Positions 1-6,842 of a stretch of DNA of 8,725 bases are shown here, one piece after another (within the stretch, counting starts at the first letter, position 1; each line of letters opens with the position of its first letter). The position numbers and the translations under genes were made by a program. Origin of the DNA: JADHUC01 sp964617665 (GTDB lineage: Bacteria; Planctomycetota; Planctomycetia; Pirellulales; Pirellulaceae); assembly GCA_964617665.1 (NCBI GenBank), contig CAZUAH010000578.1:1-8725 (forward strand). Direction: 5' to 3'. The notes under the pieces were generated by a model, which worked only from the letters and a program-made list of their open reading frames with translations, did no database searches and had not been told where the DNA came from.

Positions 1-11
1 TGTGGAGTCCC

Positions 12-173
12 TCAAAATGATCCCCAATCGTGAAGAGAATCTGGGCCGCCGGATAAGGCCAGCCAGCCGACGGTCATCCATAGAGCCAAGGACCGAGGCC
101 AAATGCCGGAGCGCAAGGAGTCCGGCCAACCGGCGTCGATCAATCGTGGTTCATGGATGTATGTTGCACTCAC
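12..173 (-). CDS. Short ORF or frameshifted 5' end of the next (membrane) gene
   Basis: A GTG codon at 173-171 lies 4 nt after the stop of the preceding glycosyltransferase. AAGAGG (minus strand, 188-183) sits 9 nt before it, as expected for a translationally coupled operon gene. The frame encodes 53 residues, with a hydrophobic stretch at about residues 26-42 (SLALWMTVGWLALSGG), and ends at a TGA at 14-12. No family can be assigned with confidence. The hydrophobic run and the operon position would suit the first transmembrane helix of an O-antigen ligase/polymerase-like protein. The two other minus frames are open from about 80 (frame giving YPAAQILFTIGDHFEGL) or from further upstream to the window edge. 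A single-base frameshift near 55-62 would therefore join the hydrophobic start to a longer reading frame. A genuine 53-residue peptide remains possible. Confidence 0.3.
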   Translation of the reverse strand: MSATYIHEPRLIDAGWPDSLRSGIWPRSLALWMTVGWLALSGGPDSLHDWGSF

Positions 174-177
174 GCGT

Positions 178-1458
178 TCAAACCTCTTGCATCACTGACG
201 ATTTGCCAGCGATGCGCTGATACAGAGCCAAGTATTCCTTCAGCACTTTTCCCTCCGAGTAGCACTCGGCTGCTCTACGGCGAGCGTTTTCCCCAAACGT
301 TTCGCGAAGTTCGCTGTCAGCAAGCAGCCGGCAAATTCGATCAGCCATTGCTTCGGGAGAACTCGGCGGCACGAGGAATCCGGTCTGGCTTTCTTCAACG
401 ACTTCGGAATTGCCGCCGACATCCGTGGCGACCGTGGGGATTCCTACGCCAGCGTATTCGATCAATGCATTCGAGAGGCCTTCCGACAGACTCGACAATA
501 CGCCCACATCACAATGGGGCAGGATGGTAATCGGGTTTTCGACGCTACCGACCCACGATATCTGCTCGTCGATTTCTAGTTCGGCAGCGAGTGGCTGTAG
601 CCGGGAAAAATCCTCGGGCAGTTGGCGTCCAACGGCCAAGAATCGTGTCTTGGGAAATTGGTCAAGCACCAACCGGGCGGCGCGAAGGAATGTGTCGTGG
701 TCCTTCACGGGACGAAGCATGGCCACAATGCCTACTACCCGTTCCCCGTCGCGAATTCCCAACGATTCGGCCGACACAACGTTGCGAAGGCCTTCTTCCA
801 GTCGCTTGGCTGGCAGCGGATTACGTATCACCGCAAAACGCCGTGCAGATGTCCACTCCTTCCGCACGGAAAACTCCTTCGCCGCATCGCAATTGGCTAC
901 GTAGTCGGCACGCAGCCAGCGGGTCACACGCGCTTGCCAAAGCGTCCGTGGCTTGTGCCAATAACCCACATCCCTGCGCACACCCAGCACGGTGCCCTGT
1001 CTGGCCAGGCGCGTGGCTAACAGAGCCGCGGTTTCACTCGTCTGAAAGAAGGCGTGTACAACATCAACTCGAAGCGACTTGATCACGCGTGCCAGCCGAA
1101 TCACACGTTTCGCCGCCCTTATCGGGCTGAACCGATATCCGTTTCCAAGCACGATTGGCTCGACCGGAAACAGGTCCATATGCTCGTCTCGCATGTCGCC
1201 CAGTACGGCGAGATTGACACGGACCTTGTCGGAAGGAAGCTGTTTCAGAAGCCACATCATGTGTTGTTCGGAACCACCGTCGGGATTGGCGAAGGTGTCC
1301 ATCAGGAACAACACACGAATCGTGTCGTGAGCTTCGTCACTGTCGGTCGGCGAGGACCATACCATGCGAGATTCGCGATCGTCGGAACGGTCCTCGGCAG
1401 GGCCGCCACACGTCGGCGAAATCGTGTTCTCCGCTGAATGCGAAATCAATTCGGGCAC
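178..1458 (-). CDS. Glycosyltransferase family 4 (GT-B fold)
   Basis: Predicted retaining glycosyltransferase that transfers a sugar from a nucleotide-sugar donor to the growing lipid-linked oligosaccharide at the cytoplasmic membrane face. The frame has 426 residues. The N-terminal Rossmann half starts near residue 47 (IRVLFLMDTF) and carries GGSEQH at 61-66, the GGxE loop common in GT4 enzymes. The C-terminal half (from about 240) has VAMLRPVKDHDTFLRAA at 245-261 and the E-x7-E donor-binding motif at E326/E334 (SEGLSNALIE), followed by GIPTVATDVGG. There is no signal peptide or transmembrane helix. The GTG start at 1458 gives a 13-nt overlap with the upstream gene and about 45 low-homology residues. 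An in-frame ATG at 1365 (residue 32) is an alternative, but no clear ribosome binding site supports either. Donor and acceptor cannot be deduced. Family assignment is secure, start is not. Confidence 0.92.
   Translation of the reverse strand: MPELISHSAENTISPTCGGPAEDRSDDRESRMVWSSPTDSDEAHDTIRVLFLMDTFANPDGGSEQHMMWLLKQLPSDKVRVNLAVLGDMRDEHMDLFPVEPIVLGNGYRFSPIRAAKRVIRLARVIKSLRVDVVHAFFQTSETAALLATRLARQGTVLGVRRDVGYWHKPRTLWQARVTRWLRADYVANCDAAKEFSVRKEWTSARRFAVIRNPLPAKRLEEGLRNVVSAESLGIRDGERVVGIVAMLRPVKDHDTFLRAARLVLDQFPKTRFLAVGRQLPEDFSRLQPLAAELEIDEQISWVGSVENPITILPHCDVGVLSSLSEGLSNALIEYAGVGIPTVATDVGGNSEVVEESQTGFLVPPSSPEAMADRICRLLADSELRETFGENARRRAAECYSEGKVLKEYLALYQRIAGKSSVMQEV
183..188 (-). promoter_or_regulatory. 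Probable ribosome binding site before GTG 173
   Basis: AAGAGG on the minus strand, within the last codons of the GT4 gene and 9 nt upstream of the GTG at 173. It is the main support for translation beginning there rather than at the ATG at 154, whose frame stops after four codons. Confidence 0.4.
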
Positions 1459-2567
1459 GGGTCCACCAAGTCCTCGAACAATCGTTGATACTGTTTCGCC
1501 ATTACCTCAAATGTGAATTCCTCGACGACTCGTTTCCTGCCGTTTTGGCCCATTGTGCGCCGGAGCGTGTCGTCCGCCAGCACGTCCAGAATCCCACGAG
1601 CCAACTCTTGAGGGCAACCGGGTTCGACGCAGTAGCCGTTCACGCCGTGCTGGACGACCTCCGGCACGCCACCTACTGCCGTTGCGACTACCGGCACACC
1701 GCCGGCGAATGCCTCCAGGACTGCCACAGGAAGGCCCTCGGTGAACGACGATAGGGCAAATAGGTCAAAATGTGGAACGTATCGCTCCAGATCTGTGCGA
1801 AAACCACCGAGCACAACCGAATCGCCCAGGCCTCTCTGTTTGATTTGCGCGGCAAGAGACTCACGCAGCACGCCGTCACCAAAGATGACGAATCCGATCT
1901 GCGAGTTTTCGGGAACTACTTTCGCGGCCGCTTCGATCAGAATCTCAAAGCCCTTTTCTGGACTCAGTCGTCCGGCGGCCCCCACAATGAGCCTGCGATC
2001 CGTGCGAAAGAGACTCGTCAGTTCGTCGCGATGCATGGGATCTGGATTGGAGAATCGTTCCGCGCGAATTCCGTTTCGAATCACAACGGCCTTGTTACGC
2101 GCAACGCCCGCACGTCGGACTTTCTTCCCTTGCCCGTCCGACACAGACACTACCTTGTCCACATGTCGCAGAACCCGCCGGTCCAGGGCATCGTAGCAAC
2201 GCACGCGAAACGTCTCGCCGGTCCAACCATGTGACACGGAAATCACAGGGATACCCAATCGGCGAGCTGCCAGCCAACCGAGCAAGTTGGCCTTGTATCC
2301 GTGGCAGCAGAGGATGTCCGCCTGTGTACCTCGGAGGAGGTCCGTCAATTCTCTGAATGCCCCGATCAGCCTTGGCGTATCACAATGGAGTCGGACGCCC
2401 GTGAAACCTAGGCTGCGGGCCTCTTGAAGGAAATTCTCACAGAGGCCGTCCTCGGAAAAGGAGACGAACATCGACTCGCAAGGCGCAGGAAGACTCCGGG
2501 CCAGTCCCAGCATTTGCCGTTCTGGACCTCCAAGAAACCGTGAAGCTGTCAAATGGACAATCTTCAT
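1446..2567 (-). CDS. Glycosyltransferase family 4 (GT-B fold)
   Basis: Predicted cytoplasmic, membrane-associated retaining glycosyltransferase of 373 residues, similar in plan to the next gene downstream. It begins MKIVHLTASRFLGGPERQ, the usual first strand and GGxE loop of GT4 proteins. The middle holds SVSHGWTGET (about residues 110-119). The C-terminal half contains AGRLSPEKGFEILIEAA (198-214), FGDGVLRESL (229-238) and the E-x7-E motif TEGLPVAVLE (E277/E285) with GGVPVVATAVGGVPEVV. The frame is open to a TTG at 2582, but the ATG at 2567 is preferred because homology to the family starts exactly at MKIVHL. This leaves 16 nt after the preceding gene's stop. No strong Shine-Dalgarno is visible, so reinitiation from the upstream gene is plausible. 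It overlaps the next GT4 by 13 nt if that gene uses its GTG. Sugar specificity is unknown. Confidence 0.94.
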   Translation of the reverse strand: MKIVHLTASRFLGGPERQMLGLARSLPAPCESMFVSFSEDGLCENFLQEARSLGFTGVRLHCDTPRLIGAFRELTDLLRGTQADILCCHGYKANLLGWLAARRLGIPVISVSHGWTGETFRVRCYDALDRRVLRHVDKVVSVSDGQGKKVRRAGVARNKAVVIRNGIRAERFSNPDPMHRDELTSLFRTDRRLIVGAAGRLSPEKGFEILIEAAAKVVPENSQIGFVIFGDGVLRESLAAQIKQRGLGDSVVLGGFRTDLERYVPHFDLFALSSFTEGLPVAVLEAFAGGVPVVATAVGGVPEVVQHGVNGYCVEPGCPQELARGILDVLADDTLRRTMGQNGRKRVVEEFTFEVMAKQYQRLFEDLVDPCPN

Positions 2568-2583
2568 AATCCGAATAACCAAC

Positions 2584-3837
2584 TCAAATGGACTCGCTAC
2601 TCACCGTGGCATCGGTACTGGAAGCAGCTACTGCCGGAGTGGCCCGCCGGGGTGTCCGCCCCCAGACCTTGCTAGAGCCACCCAAAAGTGCATTGGCCGA
2701 TAGGAAAAGGTACCTTATGACCACGACAGGGGCTTGAAATAACAACTCCATTCTCCGTCGCGTAAGGCCCAGTAACGCGACGCCTGCGGAAACGTACAAT
2801 GCGTACACGGCCGAGATTGCCAGACAGCAGGCCAGAACAGTCCATGACACCCCGTCCGGCTGCAGCCAGCAGCAGAGCAAGGCAAGCGCCCACGTCATCA
2901 GCAATTGCGCGATAACCAGCGGGCGGCTGACGATGCAAGTTGTCACGCCCGCGTCGACCAACAGCGGACGACGCTTGACCAAACCTTCCCAAATCAGTCG
3001 AACACTTTGGAGACCAGCGAGGACAAGACCACCGCCGACCCAACGCGTCCGTTGTACCGTCAACTGCTCGCGATCTGCCGGGAAATCCGATACGACGCGC
3101 ACATCCGCGACAAACCGAGTTGGGACCTTCTCTCGCAGCAGCCGGCATGTATATTCAGCATCTTCGACAATCGACGACGCTTGCCATGGAGATTCCAGGA
3201 GAACGTCCCGGTGAAACACCATTCCCGTTCCTCGGAGAAAGACGGCCCAGCCGAGACGTGACTTCGGGGCGTAGAAGAGTTCGTTCTCCAGCGTATTCGC
3301 CACAGCCAGCAGGTAGCTGATGCTACTGTCGTCCGGGTTTGAAACTGCGTCGTTTGCCTGCAGCACTCGATCGCCTGCCGTCAGATGTTGATCGAAGACG
3401 CGGAGGGCATGACGATCCAGCCGGCAATCCGCGTCCAGCACGATCACCGCATCCCATCCGTCGGCCAGAACCTGCGGCAGCGCCCACTCTAGGGCCTGCC
3501 CCTTGCCTCTCCGCTCTTCGTCTTGCCTTACCAGGCACGCCGCACCGTTGGCCGTGGCGATTTCTGCAGTCCGGTCGCTACAATTATCGGCAATCACATA
3601 GACCGCGTACTTGTCTTGCGCGTATTCGAGCACGGCACACGCATCGAGCGCGTGGGCTATCGTCGGCTCCTCGTCGTGGGCTGGAATGACAATCGCGAAA
3701 CGGTGCTGGCTGCCGTCAAAAAGTTTGCCGATCGTGCGTTTTGCAGTAAGGGCTACGATTGCCAACAACGCGTGGTAGAGGCAGACGCTACCCGCGATGC
3801 CAAGAGATACGATGGCAGTAGCCTGTAGCAGCGTCAT
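2584..3837 (-). CDS. Membrane GT2 glycosyltransferase, processive type (QxxRW)
   Basis: Integral-membrane inverting glycosyltransferase of 417 residues, resembling the cellulose/hyaluronan synthase branch of GT2 in a short form. A leading transmembrane helix (about 6-31) is followed by a cytoplasmic catalytic domain with IVIPAHDEE (49-57), IADNCSDRT (82-90), the DxD-type VLDADC (133-138), VEDAEYT (224-230) and QRTRW (262-266). Three or four C-terminal hydrophobic helices follow (about 295-325, 331-357, 366-385), then VWGRTPRR and a Ser/Thr-rich tail. The QxxRW motif is typical of processive polymerising enzymes but also occurs in non-processive relatives, so whether it makes a homopolymer or adds one sugar is open. 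The ATG at 3837 has GGGG 9 nt upstream. It is separated from the preceding GT2 by 69 nt, the widest gap in the operon, and lies 16 nt before the preferred start of the next gene. Confidence 0.92.
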   Translation of the reverse strand: MTLLQATAIVSLGIAGSVCLYHALLAIVALTAKRTIGKLFDGSQHRFAIVIPAHDEEPTIAHALDACAVLEYAQDKYAVYVIADNCSDRTAEIATANGAACLVRQDEERRGKGQALEWALPQVLADGWDAVIVLDADCRLDRHALRVFDQHLTAGDRVLQANDAVSNPDDSSISYLLAVANTLENELFYAPKSRLGWAVFLRGTGMVFHRDVLLESPWQASSIVEDAEYTCRLLREKVPTRFVADVRVVSDFPADREQLTVQRTRWVGGGLVLAGLQSVRLIWEGLVKRRPLLVDAGVTTCIVSRPLVIAQLLMTWALALLCCWLQPDGVSWTVLACCLAISAVYALYVSAGVALLGLTRRRMELLFQAPVVVIRYLFLSANALLGGSSKVWGRTPRRATPAVAASSTDATVSSESI

Positions 3838-3873
3838 GTCCAGTTGCCCCGTTTCCCTGTGTTGGCCGAAGCA

Positions 3874-3894
3874 GGTCTCGACACGTCAGAGACC
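3874..3894. repeat. Small inverted repeat in the 69-nt gap between the two GT2 genes
   Basis: GGTCTC at 3874-3879 and GAGACC at 3889-3894 are perfect inverted arms around a 9-nt loop. The loop contains GAC/GTC, so the arms nearly extend to 9 bp with one bulged A. The element lies between the stop at 3907 and the ATG at 3837. No T-run follows on the transcribed strand, so it is not a convincing intrinsic terminator. It could be an RNA hairpin affecting mRNA processing, or chance. Confidence 0.35.
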
Positions 3895-3906
3895 CACGAA
3901 AGCCTG

Positions 3907-5034
3907 TCATTTCAGCGGTTTGGATCCGCCGATCGTTTCTCTAAGCACTCCGAAACCCGCGCCGAAGTGAATGGTCATGAAGACGAGCGGGAGCCAGGGC
4001 AGGATCGCCAGCTTCCCATGGCGGATCGCAACCGTCGTCGATGTGCCGAGCACGATCAGTGCATACGTGAGAAGCACACCCACGTAGACTGCTGCGACCC
4101 AAGGCGACACGAACGCCAACCCTAAGCCAGCGATGCAGCCGGCGACGAATAACGCTGGCAGAAAGCTCTTGATCGAAAGCGTCTCCGGGTGCTTCCGGAA
4201 CAGCCTCATCCGCCCGCGCCCGTATCGCGTCAGTTGTCGGAACAGGCCCCGGAGATTCCCGCGAGGCCGGTAATGGACGGCCACCTCGGACGTGAAGTAG
4301 CAGCGAAAGCCTGCGCGGTCCGCCCGGTAGTTGAATTCCACGTCCTCACACGCGTCGAAACGCTCGTCGAACTCTCCCAGTTCCTCGAAGACATGGCGGC
4401 GATAAGCCACGCCCACGCTCATGGCCGGCACGAACTGCTCCCTCGACGAATAGATATGCGAATCCGGATGGTGCCCCAGCCGCGATGAACGTGCGGCGGC
4501 TATCGCACACTGGAATGCGTTAGCGTCCGAGACATCCTGAGGCTGCGGACGTCCTACGCAGTCCGCGCCCGTGGAGTGAAAGGCGTCGGCCAAGTTGCAC
4601 AAGAATTGGTCGTCGGCCAATTCGCAATGCCCGTCGACGACAACGACGATATCGCCGCGTGCGTGTCGCACGCCGATATTGCGTCCCGCGCTGGACCATC
4701 GTTGCGGATTGTTGTATAGCCGAACGTTGTCGTAGCGTTGGGCGATGCCTGTCACAAGCGACACGGTTTCGTCCGTGGATTCGCCGTCGGCCACAATGAT
4801 CTCGAATCGGTCAGCCGGGTAATCCTGCGACAGAAGTTGATTCAAGACGTTCCCAATACATTTCGCCTCGTTGCGAACCGGGACAACAACCGTGATCGAC
4901 GGCGTTTCGGAGAGTTCGCCTCGACTGGCGCGAGATTGTACGCTAATCGGTCCTAACGTCTGGCTGTCGTCTGCGATTGGTGTAACGGTGGAACTCATGG
5001 TCGATGGCCCCTGTGTACGCCCGATATTAGTCAC
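3907..5034 (-). CDS. GT2 glycosyltransferase, ExoA-like
   Basis: Predicted membrane-anchored inverting GT2 of 375 residues that adds a sugar to the lipid-linked precursor. It resembles ExoA of succinoglycan synthesis. The catalytic domain spans about 47-255: TVVVPVRNEA (48-57), IVADGESTDET (80-90), VVVDGHCE (131-138, in place of the DxD), a substrate loop FVPAMSVGVAYRR (201-213) and CEDVEFNYR (229-237), supplying the likely catalytic acid pair. RYGRGRMRLFRKHPE (270-284) is the amphipathic stretch typical of ExoA-like proteins. Three hydrophobic segments follow (about 289-310, 312-333, 344-362). Two starts compete: GTG at 5034, 2 nt after the fusion gene's stop with GAAGAG 5 nt upstream, and ATG at 4998 (residue 13) with AGGGG 9 nt upstream. 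Residues 1-45 carry no recognisable domain, so either start leaves the catalytic part intact. Confidence 0.93.
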   Translation of the reverse strand: MTNIGRTQGPSTMSSTVTPIADDSQTLGPISVQSRASRGELSETPSITVVVPVRNEAKCIGNVLNQLLSQDYPADRFEIIVADGESTDETVSLVTGIAQRYDNVRLYNNPQRWSSAGRNIGVRHARGDIVVVVDGHCELADDQFLCNLADAFHSTGADCVGRPQPQDVSDANAFQCAIAAARSSRLGHHPDSHIYSSREQFVPAMSVGVAYRRHVFEELGEFDERFDACEDVEFNYRADRAGFRCYFTSEVAVHYRPRGNLRGLFRQLTRYGRGRMRLFRKHPETLSIKSFLPALFVAGCIAGLGLAFVSPWVAAVYVGVLLTYALIVLGTSTTVAIRHGKLAILPWLPLVFMTIHFGAGFGVLRETIGGSKPLK

Positions 5035-5036
5035 GC

Positions 5037-6842
5037 CTACTCTTCAACCGCCACCTCGGGCAACTCATACTCTTCGATTTCCACGCTTCCAGCCGCATCG
5101 AAGCCAGTTTCTTGAATCACGTCGCATATTCGACCAAAGCGGAAGTTCTCGAACAGCTCGTCGAGCTTGCGTTCAGTGCCTGACAGATTGACGCGGTGGC
5201 GGAATCGTGACGTCCACGATCCCACATCCAATCGCGGTTGATCTGCATCGACCTCCCACGGATGAACGTAGAACACGAACGGCTGCTGGCGTCTCTGGTT
5301 GATGTTCTTCAGGCAGCGTCGAGTCACGCCAAACGGATATAGCCGGAAGTATCCGCCTCCGCCCGCGGGCACTCGCAAGCGACCGCATCGGACAACTGCC
5401 GGAGGACATTCCACGATCCGTCCGAATCGCGTCTCGAGCTGGTGTATGTTTGTTCTAGCGCCGGCTATCCCGTATCGATCATGGCGAACGGGATAGATGC
5501 TGGAATCGACCGTGAAGCCCTCTTCCGCCAGAACGTGCAGCGCCCAGAGTGATTTGTTAGTGATCGAGAAAGTCGGAGCGCGATATGCCACTACCGCGTC
5601 GCTGATGATGTCCGTCAGAACATCACGCGAATCGCGCAAATCGCGGCGGAATTCCTTGGGTGTTTGCTCGAAGATTCGTCGATGCCAATAGCCGTGCGAG
5701 CCGATTTCGTGGCCCGCGTCGTGAATCTCTCGCACCAAACGAGGATGCCGGCGCGCCACCCAGCCCAGGACAAAAAAGGTCGCTTTGACGCCGTGACGAT
5801 CCAATAGGGCCAGCAGCCGCCTCGTGCTGGCCTCGATACGCGGCGTAAAACTCTCCCATTCGATTCTGCGGATGTGACGCTCGAACGATGCGACGTGAAA
5901 GTAGTCTTCCACATCAACGGTAAAGGCGTTCAGCGGCTTGCCGTTCGACGATACTTTACCGTTCCCGCTGGCCGCCGTTTCCAGAGCCAGGACCGAGAGA
6001 GTCGCCGAAGTGTAGGGCACGGTGGCTGCTTCGTGATCGGGTACAGTAGTCTCCTGTGACTGTCCAACTTCGCGATGAAGCCCCATTAAGCGTGTGGACC
6101 GCTCGCCGCTGATCCCCAACAGATGAATCAGCGTGCACGAGAGCAGTCGAGCGTCCATCCAGAGGTAACCGCCCCTGATGTATTCGATGTCCAGGGCCAG
6201 TTTCTGTCGTACGCTTTCCGCATCCGTATCCGGCTCCAGGTTCACTTGAGCAAGTCCGGTAACGCCAGGGCGTACAGCCAATCGGTTCAGATAGCCGGGA
6301 ATCCTCTTCGCTAGGACATGGACAAATTCAGGTCTCTCGGGACGCGGTCCGATCAGCGACATGTCCCCTCTCAGCACATTGAACAATTGGGGAAGCTCGT
6401 CCAGGTGCAGGTTGCGCAACACTTTGCCAACCCGAGTGACTCGCGGATCGTCCTTCTTCGCCCAAATGGCGCGATGGCCCGCCTCGGCGTCCAGACGCAT
6501 CGTACGGATCTTGTACATCCAGAAAGTACGGCCGTGCAAACCAACTCGCAATTGGCGGAAGATGCCCGGTCCGCGAGATGTCAGACGCACCAACACGACC
6601 AGAACCCCGATCAACGGCACGCTGGGTATCAGAAGCAGCACCGCAAATACCAAGTCGAGCGCACGCTTTGACCATGTTCTATGCATTAGGCGGACGAGTT
6701 GTGGCCCCGAGTTCGCCGCCCAGGCCGTCCACAGGTCAACGGCGTCGGTCGTGTTATCGGTTGGGCGCACCTCGCGCGATGACGCGCCCTCGGCTGCCGC
6801 CACTCGTTTACCGTTCACCCAGTGCGATTCATCCTGTCTCAT
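5037..6842 (-). CDS. Fusion: undecaprenyl-phosphate sugar phosphotransferase + polysaccharide deacetylase (DUF3473 type)
   Basis: Two enzymes lie in one 601-residue frame. Residues 57-245 are the catalytic core of an ExoY/WcaJ/PglC-type phosphoglycosyl transferase, which moves a sugar-1-phosphate from a nucleotide sugar to undecaprenyl phosphate. It has one membrane helix (about 61-88), YKIRTM (110-115), LDELPQLFNVLRGDMSLIGP (147-166), PRPE (166-169) and RPGVTGLAQV (191-200). The extra N-terminal helices of full WcaJ are absent. After a Ser/Gly/Asn-rich linker (about 250-303) comes a NodB-fold deacetylase with TVDVEDYF (308-315), the metal-site SHGYWH (382-387), YRAPTF (420-425), GGGGYFRLYP (494-503) and FYVHPWE (524-530), followed by the DUF3473 tail. 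All expected catalytic residues appear intact. The deacetylase has no signal peptide, so it should act in the cytoplasm. The ATG at 6842 overlaps the kinase stop (ATGA) and has GGAG 5 nt upstream. An internal ATG at 6086 could give a free deacetylase, but no ribosome binding site is evident. Confidence 0.95.
   Translation of the reverse strand: MRQDESHWVNGKRVAAAEGASSREVRPTDNTTDAVDLWTAWAANSGPQLVRLMHRTWSKRALDLVFAVLLLIPSVPLIGVLVVLVRLTSRGPGIFRQLRVGLHGRTFWMYKIRTMRLDAEAGHRAIWAKKDDPRVTRVGKVLRNLHLDELPQLFNVLRGDMSLIGPRPERPEFVHVLAKRIPGYLNRLAVRPGVTGLAQVNLEPDTDAESVRQKLALDIEYIRGGYLWMDARLLSCTLIHLLGISGERSTRLMGLHREVGQSQETTVPDHEAATVPYTSATLSVLALETAASGNGKVSSNGKPLNAFTVDVEDYFHVASFERHIRRIEWESFTPRIEASTRRLLALLDRHGVKATFFVLGWVARRHPRLVREIHDAGHEIGSHGYWHRRIFEQTPKEFRRDLRDSRDVLTDIISDAVVAYRAPTFSITNKSLWALHVLAEEGFTVDSSIYPVRHDRYGIAGARTNIHQLETRFGRIVECPPAVVRCGRLRVPAGGGGYFRLYPFGVTRRCLKNINQRRQQPFVFYVHPWEVDADQPRLDVGSWTSRFRHRVNLSGTERKLDELFENFRFGRICDVIQETGFDAAGSVEIEEYELPEVAVEE

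Noticed and set aside
410..1082. Several plus-strand open frames of 130-165 codons
   Set aside because: All are antisense to the GT4 gene and overlap one another. Composition (Arg/Pro/Ser/His-rich) and lack of motifs mark them as shadows of a high-G+C gene.
2568..2582. TTG start at 2582 for the first GT4
   Set aside because: The five extra residues do not belong to the family's N-terminus. The ATG at 2567 begins exactly at the conserved first strand (MKIVHL).
3874..3894. Inverted repeat as a rho-independent terminator
   Set aside because: The stem is only 6 perfect base pairs and no U-tract follows on the minus strand.
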